Notes: generated by a model not told the origin, from the sequence alone. Counted from the first letter of the stretch, positions 24,583 to 34,969 are shown. The stretch is DNA of 64,000 bases from CAUZWH01 sp965224275 (GCA_965224275.1 CBDCYR010000015.1:62001-126000), one strand, 5' to 3'. Numbers and translations: made by a program.

Positions 24583-24721
24583 TTCTCGTTTATTCAGCGG
24601 TCGGTTTGACGGCCGCAACCAACTCTCCTTATTCGCCGACCGCGGTAAGCACCGCGTTGTTTCGGCAAATCCTGCTACATTGAGATGCCGTATCCATGCT
24701 GTAGATCTTTCGGACCCAGCC

Positions 24722-25786
24722 ATGCGACCGCAGACTCTGAACCGCGCGAAGTTAGCCTTGCTATTCAGGCAGGAGTTTGAACTCTGCAAGGTAACCCAGG
24801 GCGAAACGATCGTGGTGTTGTCGGATCTTACCTCGAGGCGTGATTATGTCGGGGCGGCGTTTGCCGCGGCGATGGAACTCGGTGCTGACTGCTACGAGAT
24901 GTGTGTCAACCAGGTGCCCTCGTGGACCAAGGTAGGTGTTCCGACGATCGGTGCCTGCAAGGGAACGCTCGAGGCCATCGAGGCCGCTGATCTGTTGGTC
25001 TGTCTGCATGGGGCTTTTTTCACAGGGTGGGTTCAACGGGTACGTGCGGCCGGGACTCGCGTGGTACTCGCGGTCGACCACCCGGATGATCTTGAACAGC
25101 TCATGGCTCCACCTGGATTGAAAGAGGCCGTCCTGTACGCCGACCGACGGCTCGCCGACACCAAGTTGATGCAAATCCTTAGCGACGCCGGAACTGATCT
25201 CTCGGTCGTGTGCGGTGAATACCCGGTGATGAGCCAATACGGATATGCAGACGAACCCGGTCGAATGGACCAATGGGGCGTGGGCCATGTTCACACCTTT
25301 CCAAATGAAGGCTCCGCGAACGGATGTGTGGTTATCGAGCCAGGTGACATCATCATCCTGCCGTATTGCCGCTACGTGACGGACGCGATTCGCCTCGAAA
25401 TTCGTGAGGGGTTTATTCGCAAGATAGAAGGCGGGCTCGACGCCAAACTTATGCGCAACTGGCTGCAAGAGCATCAGACCCATGCCCAGGATCTTGATCC
25501 CTTTGCGATCTCCCATCTTGGTTGGGGTCTGAACCCGCAAGCGCGCTGGGATTGCATCGCTCTCTACGGCGACGACCCCGAGCGCTCATATGCGGCAACG
25601 CGCGCCTTTCCCGGGAATTTTCTGTTTTCGACCGGACCCAACACGCAAGGTGGCGGCACCCGCACGACACGAGGCCACTACGATGTCCCGATGCGCGACT
25701 GCACGATCTTGCTCGATAATGACGTGATCGTCGACGCTGGCCGAATTGTCGACGATGGGATGGTGGTTACGGCCCAACCGCGTTAG
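24722..25786 (+). CDS. 2,5-dihydroxypyridine 5,6-dioxygenase (NicX)-like protein
   Basis: The 354-residue protein matches the NicX/aminopeptidase-T-like fold. H265 (ISHLGWG), H319 and D321 (GHYDVPMRD) are spaced like the Fe(II)-binding His-His-Asp of NicX, which splits the ring of 2,5-dihydroxypyridine in nicotinate breakdown. ATG 24722 gives the usual family length of ~350. The other nicotinate genes (hydroxylase NicAB, NicC, maleamate amidase, maleate isomerase) are not beside it, so the substrate may be another hydroxylated N-heterocycle or a different compound. It converges with a binding-protein gene of a Liv-type importer 31 bases on. Confidence 0.8.
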   Translation: MRPQTLNRAKLALLFRQEFELCKVTQGETIVVLSDLTSRRDYVGAAFAAAMELGADCYEMCVNQVPSWTKVGVPTIGACKGTLEAIEAADLLVCLHGAFFTGWVQRVRAAGTRVVLAVDHPDDLEQLMAPPGLKEAVLYADRRLADTKLMQILSDAGTDLSVVCGEYPVMSQYGYADEPGRMDQWGVGHVHTFPNEGSANGCVVIEPGDIIILPYCRYVTDAIRLEIREGFIRKIEGGLDAKLMRNWLQEHQTHAQDLDPFAISHLGWGLNPQARWDCIALYGDDPERSYAATRAFPGNFLFSTGPNTQGGGTRTTRGHYDVPMRDCTILLDNDVIVDAGRIVDDGMVVTAQPR

Positions 25787-25817
25787 CGCGGCTGGGCCGA
25801 ACCCAGTTGGTAACGCT

Positions 25818-26978
25818 TTAGTTGCCCCAGACCGCCATTTTTCCGTTTTCGACGAGCTGCACCAAAATCGGCTTCGAGCGGTAGACGTCCGGCAAGTCTT
25901 CCGGACGGTAGCTTATTAAGCCGCTGACGGTCTCCAGATCTTTGATTGTCAGGAACGCATCGGCGATATCCTTGCGATCGAGCGACTTGGCGGTATTAAG
26001 TATGTGGGCTAGCACTTTGACCGCGTCGTAGGTCGAGGTTTCATAAGGATCAGGGTCTTGATTCGTCTTGCCGGTAGTCTCGCGCCACCGTTTGACCCAG
26101 TCCTGGACGATCGGGCGATCGTCGGTGGGGGCGTAGAGCGAGGAGCCGATCGAGCCAATGCCTTTGCCTTTCGACAGCTCCCAATAATCGCGTCCGACGA
26201 CCGTGTAACCCGTGTCGGATATCTGCGTATTGATCCCGCGGTCGCGCATCTGCAGGGCGAACTTGCCGCCGTCGTCCGGCTGATGGCTGAGAATGACGAG
26301 ATCGGGGCGGGCCGCCCGCACCGCCGCCACCGGTGAGGCATAGTTCACTTCCTTGAGCTTGGTACCGAGGTCGGCGGTGATTTCCATCCCGTTCGCCTGG
26401 AGGTGTGTGCGTGCGATCTTGGCGTTGAAGAAGGTAAAATCGTCGTCGATGGTGAAGCTCAACGCCACCGTCTTGGAACCAAGTTTTTCCTTTAGCGTCT
26501 TAAACAGCACCGGCAGTACGAGATTGGGCACTTGGAGGTAGCGGAAAACCCATTTGCCGTGATCCGGATAAACCCAATGCGCACCCGAGGTCGGCGAAAA
26601 CAACGGCATGTTGCATTGTTTGGCAACTTCGTAGATCGCGAACAGCGTTTTCGACGACATGTTGCCAAGCATCACGGGGATCTTGTTGTCGGCACAGATG
26701 CGTCTGAAATCGGCGAGAAACGGACCGACGTCAATCCCGCGGGTGTCGACCTTGTAGAACTCGATCTTGTAGCCGCCGTGTACACCGCCGGCCGCGTTGA
26801 TCTCCTCTACCGCAAGCTGACCGCCGCGCCAGAGCCGTTCGCCAAAGGCAACATACGGACCGCTAAAGGCGGTCGAGAATGGTAATCGAAGAACCTTATC
26901 TGCGGCATCCGCGGGGCTCGATGCAACAATCATCGGCAACGCCATAACGGATACCAGAAGCGCAATAAGCCTTTTCAT
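25818..26978 (-). CDS. Liv-type ABC transporter substrate-binding protein, second copy
   Basis: The 386-residue protein has a signal peptide (MKRL, hydrophobic run, ADA before residue ~26) and aligns along its length with the binding protein at 2630-3799 (SGPYVAFGERLWRGG, FRRICADNKIPV). GGAGGG precedes the ATG. No ATPase or permease genes accompany it, so it probably docks on a LivHM elsewhere, perhaps the one at 5628-7529. Its neighbours, a NicX-like enzyme and a molybdenum hydroxylase subunit, suggest an N-heterocyclic or aromatic ligand, by inference only. Confidence 0.9.
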   Translation of the reverse strand: MKRLIALLVSVMALPMIVASSPADAADKVLRLPFSTAFSGPYVAFGERLWRGGQLAVEEINAAGGVHGGYKIEFYKVDTRGIDVGPFLADFRRICADNKIPVMLGNMSSKTLFAIYEVAKQCNMPLFSPTSGAHWVYPDHGKWVFRYLQVPNLVLPVLFKTLKEKLGSKTVALSFTIDDDFTFFNAKIARTHLQANGMEITADLGTKLKEVNYASPVAAVRAARPDLVILSHQPDDGGKFALQMRDRGINTQISDTGYTVVGRDYWELSKGKGIGSIGSSLYAPTDDRPIVQDWVKRWRETTGKTNQDPDPYETSTYDAVKVLAHILNTAKSLDRKDIADAFLTIKDLETVSGLISYRPEDLPDVYRSKPILVQLVENGKMAVWGN

Positions 26979-27076
26979 AACTGCTCTCCCTCCGGGTAAT
27001 TTTGAGCAAGCCCCGTTAAATGGTGCTGCCCTTTGAAGATAGACCCAACCAGTATAGCGGATAGGTCGACCTTTCG

Positions 27077-29434
27077 TCAGGCAGTCTCTCGTTCCCCTAT
27101 CGCCGCGAGCACCCGCTCAGAGGTCATCGGTAACCGCCGCAGGCGAACGCCCGTCGCGTCGTGGATCGCGTTGGCGACGGCTGGCGCGATTCCGATCAAG
27201 GGCGGCTCGCCAACGCCCTTGGCGCCGAATGGGCCGGTCGGATCGTTGGTTTCGACCATGATGGGGTGGATCTCACAGGTGAAATCTCCGCTGCCGGGTA
27301 CGCGGTAATCCATCAGCGACGGATTGGCGAGCCGACCCGAATCCCACACCATCTCTTCGATCAGCGCGTAGCCCAATCCCTGTACGACACCGCCCTCGAT
27401 CTGTCCTTCGACAGCGATCGGATTGACGGCCCGCCCCAAATCGTGGGCCGACCACACATTCAGAGGTGTGACGCGGCCGGTCGTCTCGTCGATCTCCACT
27501 TCAATGATTTGGGCAGCGAAGATCCATCCGCCGATATTGCCGAGCGCCAGGCCTTTGATGATTGCTCGCTTGGGATCGAACCGCTCGCCCTGGAACACGA
27601 ACGTGTGGCGCCCAACAATGGGCCCGCCGGTTACCCAATGGCAGCGGGCCGATATCTCGCCGAAGTTGAGTTCTTTTTCGGGAACACCTTGTATTCCGAT
27701 CCTGCCGCCCGGTCTGATTTCAAGGTCGGCGGCGGCGCATTCCATCATGTCTGCCGCGTGGTGCTTGAGCTGATCGCTAACATCTTCGCTGGCAGCCGTG
27801 ACGGCGAGGCCGGTCGTGAAGGTGGTACGGCTCGCCGCCGTCCCCCAGTTGAAAACACCGGCGTCGGTATCGGGCTGCGCAAACACCACCTGTTCGAGCG
27901 GCAGCCCGAGTGCACTGGCGCACATCTGAGCAAGCGCAGTGTCGCTACCCTGACCGATATCGACTGCGCCGGTATTCAGGATGGCCGTCCCGTCTTCGAT
28001 AATCCGAACGATGGCACCACTGGCAAGCAAACCGCTCGCGTGCGGCAGACACGCGACGCCCAATCCGCGCCGCTTGTTCTTCCATTTGCTCTGACCGTCT
28101 TTGTGGGATTGGCGGCGTTGTTTCCATTCGGATGTGTCGCGCACCCGCTCGAGGCATTCGACCAGTCCGCTGGCCGGAATAGTCTGGCCGCCGACGAAGG
28201 TATCACCCGATCGAATCGCGTTTTTCAGGCGCATTTCTATGGGGTCAAGACCCAGTTGGCCGGCGATCTCGTCGACTTGTTGCTCGCCGGCAAACGTTAC
28301 CTGTGGGTTGCCAAACCCGCGAAACGCACCCGATCTCAATTTGTTGGTGTAAACCGCGCGAGCGACCCCGTGAACATTGGCGATGCGGTAGGGCCCGCGA
28401 CCCATGACGACGGCGGCGCCAGCTACTGCGGGGCTATCATCGGCATATGCGCCACCGTCGAGGATGATTTCGTACGCACGTGCGACCAGAATACCCTCGC
28501 GTGTGGCACCGGTTTTCATATGAACGCGCGTCGGATGCCTGGCGCGCATGGTCTCGAAGTCTTGATCCTGCGATAACGTAATTTTCACCGGGCGCCGTGT
28601 CGCGGTGGCGAGGGCGGCCGCGATCGGTTGTACCGTCGCTTCCATTTTACCGCCAAACCCACCGCCGATTCGCGGCGTAATCGCTCGCACCTTCGACATC
28701 GGCAGACCGAGTCCCTCGGCGACATTCGCTTGAACCCGATAAACCGATTGGTTTGAAGACCACACCGTCAACCGACCATTGGCGTCGATCTCGGCCAATG
28801 CTGAGCACGGTTCCATGTACGCGTGGTATTGCGCTTGAGTCTCGAAAACATCTTCGACGACCACATCGCAGCCGGACCAGGCTTGCTCGACGTCGCCCTC
28901 GATGAGTTCGATCTTGGCCAGAACGTTGCCTGCGTAATCCGCATCAAAGATCTTGTCGTAATTGGCGTAGTCCGCGTGGAGGATTGCCGCACCGTCAGCC
29001 ATCGCGTCCGCAGCTGAAAATACAGCGGGCAGCGGCTCGTATTCGACATCGATCAACCGGAGTGCCGCCTGGGCGGTTTCGCGGTCTACAGCCGCAACGG
29101 CGGCAACGGGGTCGCCGACGTAGCGAACCCTATCGGTGGCAAACACGGTTTCGTCGCGGACGAAAGGTCCAATTCGATAGCCACCCGTGTCATCCGCGGT
29201 CACGACTGCTTTCACACCTGGTAGTGCTCGTGCGCGCGTCACGTCGCGTGAAAGGATGCGCGCGTGAGGGTGGGGGCTGCCCAGTACGCAACCGTGCAAC
29301 ATGTGGGGCCTAACCAGATCGTCGCTGTAATCTGCGCGGCCCAATACCTTTTCGCGCGCCTCAAGGCGAGGGTGGGAGGTTCCGAGCGCGTCTATAGGTC
29401 TAACTCCGCAGGACTTGTCCGGGCAACGCGTCAC
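27077..29434 (-). CDS. Xanthine dehydrogenase-family molybdopterin-binding large subunit
   Basis: The 785-residue protein matches the CoxL/XdhB-type large subunit: N-terminal KVLGRADYSDDLVRPHMLHG, substrate-channel and cofactor motifs GGGFGGK, RSGAFRGFGNPQ, DIGQGSDT and C-terminal GAKGVGEPPLIG, in which the Glu is in the place of the catalytic base. Such enzymes hydroxylate N-heterocycles or oxidise aldehydes/CO. A GTG start at 29434 overlaps the upstream gene by 35 bases. The [2Fe-2S] and FAD subunits normally encoded next to it are absent, so it either pairs with partners elsewhere or is an orphan. Confidence 0.88.
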   Translation of the reverse strand: MTRCPDKSCGVRPIDALGTSHPRLEAREKVLGRADYSDDLVRPHMLHGCVLGSPHPHARILSRDVTRARALPGVKAVVTADDTGGYRIGPFVRDETVFATDRVRYVGDPVAAVAAVDRETAQAALRLIDVEYEPLPAVFSAADAMADGAAILHADYANYDKIFDADYAGNVLAKIELIEGDVEQAWSGCDVVVEDVFETQAQYHAYMEPCSALAEIDANGRLTVWSSNQSVYRVQANVAEGLGLPMSKVRAITPRIGGGFGGKMEATVQPIAAALATATRRPVKITLSQDQDFETMRARHPTRVHMKTGATREGILVARAYEIILDGGAYADDSPAVAGAAVVMGRGPYRIANVHGVARAVYTNKLRSGAFRGFGNPQVTFAGEQQVDEIAGQLGLDPIEMRLKNAIRSGDTFVGGQTIPASGLVECLERVRDTSEWKQRRQSHKDGQSKWKNKRRGLGVACLPHASGLLASGAIVRIIEDGTAILNTGAVDIGQGSDTALAQMCASALGLPLEQVVFAQPDTDAGVFNWGTAASRTTFTTGLAVTAASEDVSDQLKHHAADMMECAAADLEIRPGGRIGIQGVPEKELNFGEISARCHWVTGGPIVGRHTFVFQGERFDPKRAIIKGLALGNIGGWIFAAQIIEVEIDETTGRVTPLNVWSAHDLGRAVNPIAVEGQIEGGVVQGLGYALIEEMVWDSGRLANPSLMDYRVPGSGDFTCEIHPIMVETNDPTGPFGAKGVGEPPLIGIAPAVANAIHDATGVRLRRLPMTSERVLAAIGERETA

Positions 29435-31078
29435 CGTCAGCGAGCGCGTTTTTGTTTGCGCGCCTTATAACCGTGCCATTAACGATTACGGTATCGATAC
29501 CTTGGGCCTCGGAGACCAGGCGATCGGCACCCGCTGGGAGATCGAAGATCCGCTCGAGTTTTCCGGCACCGATCGTTTCAGCATCAAAGATAACGATGTC
29601 GGCGGGGTCGCCCTCTCTGAGGCGGCCGCGATCGGTAAGTCCAAGAACGTCGGCGGGCCGCGCCGTCAGGCGCCGAACACCCTCCTCGAGCGACAGCAGG
29701 CCCTTCTCCCGCACCCACCGACCAAGAAAATCGGTTGCGTAGCAGGCATCGCAGAGTTGGCTCGCATGCGCCCCGGCATCTGAAAGACCAATCACGGTAT
29801 TCTCGTCCGCGAGGATCTCGCCAACCGCCGCTTCATCGTCGTTGAGCATCGCGAAATTGAATCGCGTTTCGAAATCGGTTTGCAGACTGAGATCGAGCAC
29901 GAGATCGACCGGATGGACGCCCCGTTCCTGCGCCAGATCCTCGACCGTGCGATCTTCGAGATCCGGTTGCGACGGCGAACGAGAGATCACCGTGCGCCGT
30001 GGCCATCCGACCAGGGCGGCGGGTTGATTGCCCTGCATATCTTCCTTGAAGGCAGTGCGAAACGCGGCATCCGCATAGATCGCTCGGCGCCCCGCGCGGT
30101 CGGTTTTCATCGTTGGCTTAAAAACTGCCTGGCGCTCGAAAGGAAACGGCGCGTCGAAATCGAAGTCCATGCACAGCGGTCGCGGCGTCACCTGGGGACA
30201 ATGTTGAGACCACGCTCGTGAATGAGTTCCCGCGTACGCTCGAGATATGCGTGGTGGGAATCGGGCCCACGCATGCCGCTGAGTAGGGCTGTCCACGCGA
30301 TGGTAATGCCGTACGCCTCCGCCAGCGTTTGGAATTGATCGAGGAAAAGGTCTTTGCCAATGGTCGCTTGGAAAACGCCGCGTCCAGATTCGGACATCGC
30401 GGCGATCAAAGCTTCAAACTCTGAAAATTCGGCGAACCGGCTCGGCACGGGGAGCCCGTCATAGCCGTTATGCCCGTCGAAGGCCGTCGATGAGAACCCG
30501 AGCGCGCCGGCTTCCATACTCGTGCGAACGATCTCGCACATCGTATCGACCTCACCCGCACTGGCGCTACGCCGGACCGCGTCCTCACCCATCACGAAGA
30601 GGCGGATTGGCGTGTGCCCGACATAGAAACCAACATTTATTAGCGTGCCCCGGCCTTCGACGGCATCGAGGTATTCAGGAAAGGATTCAAAGCCCCAGTC
30701 GTTGCCGACACCCGCCTGCAGAGCTGCCAGGCTCATCGCTTCGACCCGCTCCAGGGTCCGCAGAATGAGATCGCGATGTTGCGGTCGTGTCGGCGCGATT
30801 CCAAAGCCGCAATTGCCCATCACGACCGTCGTTACACCGTGCCATGGCGAGATCGAGAGATTGCGGTCCCACATCACTTGGGCGTCGTAGTGGGTGTGGA
30901 TATCGACGAAGCCCGGTGCTGCGATCAGGCCATCGACATCAAGTGTTTCTTCCGCATCGTCTGACGCGCGCCCAAGCGCGCGCACGCGGCCATCTTCAAT
31001 ACCTATGTCTCCGCCGTAGCGGGCTTTCCCCGATCCGTCGATGATGGTCGCGTTCGTGATTTTGAGGTCGTAGGTCAT
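29400..31078 (-). pseudogene. N-acyl-D-amino-acid deacylase family amidohydrolase, frameshifted
   Basis: Two minus-strand frames make one family-length (~560 residues) protein. The first part (31078 to ~30190) has TYDLKITNATIIDG, GFVDIHTHYDAQ with the metal-binding HxH and NCGFGIAPTR. The second (~30190 to 29400) continues with CMDFDFDAPFPF, LSDAGAHAS with the C-terminal Asp and GRLREGDPADIVIFD. The break falls in a run of four C on the coding strand (30194-30197); one more C would restore NIVPQVTP continuity. It may be a recent mutation or a base-calling error in a homopolymer. Start 31078 is where the family begins. The intact enzyme would deacylate D-amino acids or act on hydantoin-like compounds. 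Confidence 0.8.
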
Positions 31079-31152
31079 GCGTCGCACTGTTCCACGCGAT
31101 CGATTCCAGCTCAAGTGGATGCGCCTTCATCCGCAAGAACTTAGCGGGCACT

Positions 31153-31173
31153 CTAGTGGATTTCATCCACTAG
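31153..31173. repeat. CTAGTGGAT palindrome
   Basis: CTAGTGGAT and ATCCACTAG are perfect 9-bp inverted repeats separated by TTC. The TAG stop of the transporter gene (31170) lies in the right arm. The arms equal the outer 9 bases of the terminal repeats of the 11558-11827 element. It may be a remnant of the same element family or a terminator-like hairpin; no T-run follows. Confidence 0.65.
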
Positions 31174-32072
31174 GGCCGCCGTGCAGCGGAACGACGCGAC
31201 CGAATCACCGAGCTGATCGCCGGCAACGCAACCCCGAATACAACCAAGGGTATCGCGACAAGTTCTTGGGCACTGACGGTCTCGCCGAGGACGAACCACG
31301 CAATTGGCACGCCGATCGGCGCGGTGAGAACCGAGTAGAGGCCAACTCTGCCGACTGGAACGTGGCGTAACGCGTAGTTTGTGAACAGGAAACTCGTGGC
31401 GCTAACAAGCACGGCTGAATAAAGAAACCACGACATCACCTGCGGCGTGGCTGCCTCGACCCAGCCAAGCGGTGTGGGCCCGCCAACGACTGACAAAACG
31501 ATGAGGCTGCTAACGGCGCCGCCGGTCATCATCAAGGCGGTAACAAGCGCCGGTTGCCCATGCTCTTGGGCGACCCGACGCAGCATAAGCTGGACCACAC
31601 AAACAAGAAAAACCGATAGAAAAACGAGCAGGTCGCCGGTCAAAGATGCTTGCGAGTTTGAGCTAGCGCCCGATACCAACACAACGGTTGCACCAAGCCC
31701 GATGATGGCACCGGCGACCACGGTCGGAGAAATCGCTTCCTTCAGGAATATCCGACCCAGCAATGTTGAGATGATTGGCATCAAGGCAAAAATCACGGTT
31801 GCATGAACGGCGGTCGTGAGCAGCAGACCATTGTAAGCAATAATGGAAACGATCCCCGGCTCGATGAGTCCGGCCAGGAAGGGTCGCCAGCCAACCCGTC
31901 GCAACGCGGCAAGCTGACGCACCAAAGCGGCAATCAGCCAAAGCGTAACCGCGGCCAGAACATAGCGGAACGCGACCGCTTCGAAGAGCGGGATTGTGGT
32001 TAGCACGACTTTGATGGCGGTCGCTGAGGATGCCCAAAAGATCACCGCCACGATGAGCGCCAGATGAGGCAT
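31170..32072 (-). CDS. DMT-superfamily (EamA) transporter
   Basis: The 300-residue protein is hydrophobic throughout with about ten membrane helices in two homologous EamA halves (FWASSATAIKVVL near the start, SFLFTNYALRHVPVGRVGLYSVLTAP-like second half). Members export amino acids, nucleobases or other small metabolites across the inner membrane. It sits 91 bases upstream of the frameshifted deacylase gene on the same strand, with a palindrome between. The transported compound is not known. No clear ribosome site precedes the ATG. Confidence 0.88.
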   Translation of the reverse strand: MPHLALIVAVIFWASSATAIKVVLTTIPLFEAVAFRYVLAAVTLWLIAALVRQLAALRRVGWRPFLAGLIEPGIVSIIAYNGLLLTTAVHATVIFALMPIISTLLGRIFLKEAISPTVVAGAIIGLGATVVLVSGASSNSQASLTGDLLVFLSVFLVCVVQLMLRRVAQEHGQPALVTALMMTGGAVSSLIVLSVVGGPTPLGWVEAATPQVMSWFLYSAVLVSATSFLFTNYALRHVPVGRVGLYSVLTAPIGVPIAWFVLGETVSAQELVAIPLVVFGVALPAISSVIRSRRSAARRP

Positions 32073-32244
32073 CGCTGAACATTCGTTTACGCCGTTGCAA
32101 AGGTGAAGAAAAAAACAACGTCGATTTGCTCAACCAATTTGCGCAGATGCGTAGAACAGTGGCCTCGCCTCGGCTACACTTGCCTCAGTCAGCTCACCCG
32201 CGCACACCCTGGGCTGGCGCCAGTTCGGGGGATAAGAAAGAACA

Positions 32245-33668
32245 ATGAGCCAGACGAATGCCGCTGCAGCGGCCAACGGACTAGCGATAACCGCGCCATA
32301 CGATCGCGCTGCAATCGGCGACGTCCCAACCCAGACTTGGGCCGAAGTCGATGCCATGTTCGGTCAAGCCACAGCGTTGTACGAGAACCGTGACGCCTGG
32401 TTGCCGACGCCGCAGCGTGTCGAAATCCTGACACGCACGGTCGAGATCATGACCAAACGGGCCGACGAGCTCGCCACGGCCGCGGCCCAGGAGGGCGGCA
32501 AGCCACTGCTCGATTCGCGGGTCGAGGTCGCACGAGCGATTGATGGTGTCCAGAATTGCATTGAAGTACTCCGCACCGAACAGGGCGAAGTTATCCCGAT
32601 GAACGTTAATGCCGCGTCGGCTGGCCGCGTGGCGTTCACGCGGCGCGAACCGATTGGTGTGGTCCTGGCGTTTAGTGCGTTCAACCATCCGCTCAATTTG
32701 ATCGTCCACCAGGTGGCGCCGGCGGTGGCTTCGGGTTGTCCGGTCCTCGTCAACCAGCACCACGGACACCGCTGTCCTGCCGCAGCTTCGTCGACATTCT
32801 CCATGAAGCCGGTCTACCGCCGGCCTGGTGTCAGATGGTCAACGCTGCCGATAATGACGTCGCCGGCCAAATGGTGGCCGATCCTCGCGTCGCGTTCTTC
32901 AGCTTTATCGGCAGCGCGCGGGTGGGGTGGATGTTGCGTTCAATGCTGGCGCCGGGTGCGCGCTGTGCGCTCGAGCACGGTGGCGCCGCACCCGTAATTG
33001 TCACCGCCGATGCCGACCTTGACGACGCGTTACCGCGCATCGCCAAAGGCGGATTTTATCATGCCGGTCAGGTGTGCGTGTCCGTACAGCGGGTCTTCAT
33101 TGATGGGTCGATCGCCGAAGCCGCCGCTGCAACGCTGGCCGACCTTGCCAGCGCCATGGTGGTCGGAGACCCGACGGATGCCAAAACTGAAGTCGGGCCG
33201 CTGATCTACGAGGGTGAGGTTGAGCGCGTCCATGAGTGGGTCACGGCTGCGGTATCTGGAGGCGCCAAGCTTCTATGCGGCGGCAAGATCCTGTCGCCGT
33301 CGACCTACGCCCCGACGGTCCTGCTCGATCCGCCGGCCGACGCCCGCGTTGCAACCGAGGAAATATTCGGACCCGTGGTGTGCCTTTTCAGTTGCGATGG
33401 AATCGATCAAGCGATCGAGCGCGCAAACTCGGTGCCGTTTTCGTTTCAGGCGGCTGTGTTCACTCAGAACGTCGAACTTGCGATGCGCGCCTTCGCCCGC
33501 CTCAATGGTTCGGCGATCATGATCAATGACCACACTGCGTTTCGGGTCGACTGGATGCCGTTCGCCGGACTCGGTGTTTCCGGTCACGGCGTTGGCGGTA
33601 TTCCCTACACGATGCACGAAATGCAGGTCGAAAAAATGATGGTGCTCAAATCGAGCGAACTTATGTGA
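32245..33668 (+). pseudogene. Aldehyde dehydrogenase, frameshifted
   Basis: Two plus-strand frames form one ALDH of ~474 residues. The first part (from ATG 32245 after a GGGGGAT site) has the NAD-binding region RREPIGVVLAFSAFNHPLN. The second part begins near 32754 (TPLSCRSFVDILHEAGLP) and has the catalytic Glu region LEHGGAAPVIV and catalytic Cys in YHAGQVCVSVQR, then EEIFGPV. After GTCAA at 32749-32753 one base is missing; restoring it gives the usual V-K-P. All catalytic residues are kept, so the break is recent or a sequencing error. Confidence 0.85.
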
Positions 33669-33687
33669 CGGTCGCTTGGCTGGCGAG

Positions 33688-34966
33688 ATGTTGGCAGCCC
33701 TGATCCGCCGATTCGTCCTTTCGTTAGCGCTCGTTTTCTGCCTCGCCAATGCGGCGGCGGCCGATGACGCAGTTGACCTCGAACTCGTACTCCTGGCCGA
33801 CGCATCGGGCTCAATCGACAACGCGGAGATCCTGTTCCAACGCCAGGGCTATGCCACGGCCATCACCCATCCTGACGTTCTGAACGCAATTGCCGGAGGC
33901 TATCTCAGGCGCATTGCCATCACTTATGTGTTTTTGAGGAGGAACTTGCGCAGTTTCTCGGGCGCTGCCGATACGGTCGAGAGGACGCGCTTCGGCAAGG
34001 GTATCGGAACGGGCACCGGGAGCGGCAACTGACGGGGACATTCGGGACCGAGAGGGTGAGCGTGCCGCGTGCACGGATCGTTGAGGAAGACGGTCGGGCG
34101 TCGGAATGGCGTTCGCGGGCGCTGCCGCGCTACCAGCGGCTGACCAGAAAGGCCGAGGCGCTGATCGCTTCGGTGTATCTGTCCGGAACCAACACGCGGC
34201 GGGTGAAACGCGCGCTGTTCGGGCTCTTCGGGGGTGCTGTGAGCAAGGACGTTGGAGTGGGGGAGTGCCGACTCGCAGGAAGTCTGTGATCAAGACCCGA
34301 CTGGTCGCAAGGCCACCAACATCTCGGTTCTCGCGGCTATAGGGGTGCGCCGGGATGGCCAGAAGGTCTTGCTTTCGATCGGGAATATGGGCGGAGAAAG
34401 CCAGGCGGCGTGGCGCCGCCGACGACCTTGATGCGCGTGGACTGAAACGGCCCGGGTTTGTCATCGTCGATGGCGCGCCGGGACTGGAGGCGGCTCTGTC
34501 GGCGCTTTGGGGCGATGACCTTCCCGTTCAACGCTGCACCGTGCACAAGCACCGCAACCCGCGCCTTGCGTTCGGTCCCAACGCGATCGGCAGTGCCATT
34601 ACCTTCGCCCATGCGCTGATTCGCGCAAACGATATCGATGGGACTCGTAAAATCATCGATTTCTCTGCCGATAGCGCCAACAATTGGGGTGGCGTGCCGA
34701 TCTTTGACGCGCGGGCGCTGGCTCTCGGCGACGGTCTCACGATCAACGGCCTGGCCATTCTATGCCGCGGCGACTGCGGCGGACGCCCGGTAAGCTATAA
34801 CGTTGAGCAAGCCTTCGCGGAGACGATTATTGGCGGCCCCGGCAGTTTCGTCGTCACCGCCGATGGTCGTGATAGTTTCGCCGCGGCGGTACGCCGAAAA
34901 CTGATCCTCGAGATCGCTGATCGCGGTGGCAATGAGAGTCGTAGCGAGGTTCGACCGAGCGGCTAA
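33688..34966 (+). pseudogene. DUF1194 (VWA-like) gene broken by an IS256 relic
   Basis: The 5' part (33688 to ~33931) encodes a signal peptide and DLELVLLADASGSIDNAE, typical of the DUF1194 secreted proteins with a VWA-like metal-binding site. The 3' part (~34559-34966) continues with AIGSAITFAHALI, GTRKIIDFSAD, GLTINGLAIL and a typical C-terminus. Between them lies ~630 bp of an IS256-type transposase, and by comparison with the family about 50-60 codons of DUF1194 are also lost. The present open frame 34355-34966 is a chimera of transposase and DUF1194. Confidence 0.8.
33932..34558 (+). mobile_element. IS256-family transposase relic
   Basis: Plus-strand frames match an IS256-type transposase: RQGYRNGHRERQLTGTFG, RALPRYQRLTRKAEALIASV, GTNTRRVKRALFGLF, then after an internal deletion VIKTRL, and finally GLKRPGFVIVDGAPG and RCTVHKHRN. 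The stretch that carries the first catalytic Asp is missing and several frameshifts are present. The relic ends abruptly at HKHRN where DUF1194 sequence resumes. Confidence 0.85.
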
Positions 34967-34969
34967 GCT

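Noticed and set aside
34355..34966. Single hypothetical protein of 203 residues
   Set aside because: Its N-terminal part is IS256 transposase and its C-terminal part is DUF1194; it is a chimera from gene disruption.
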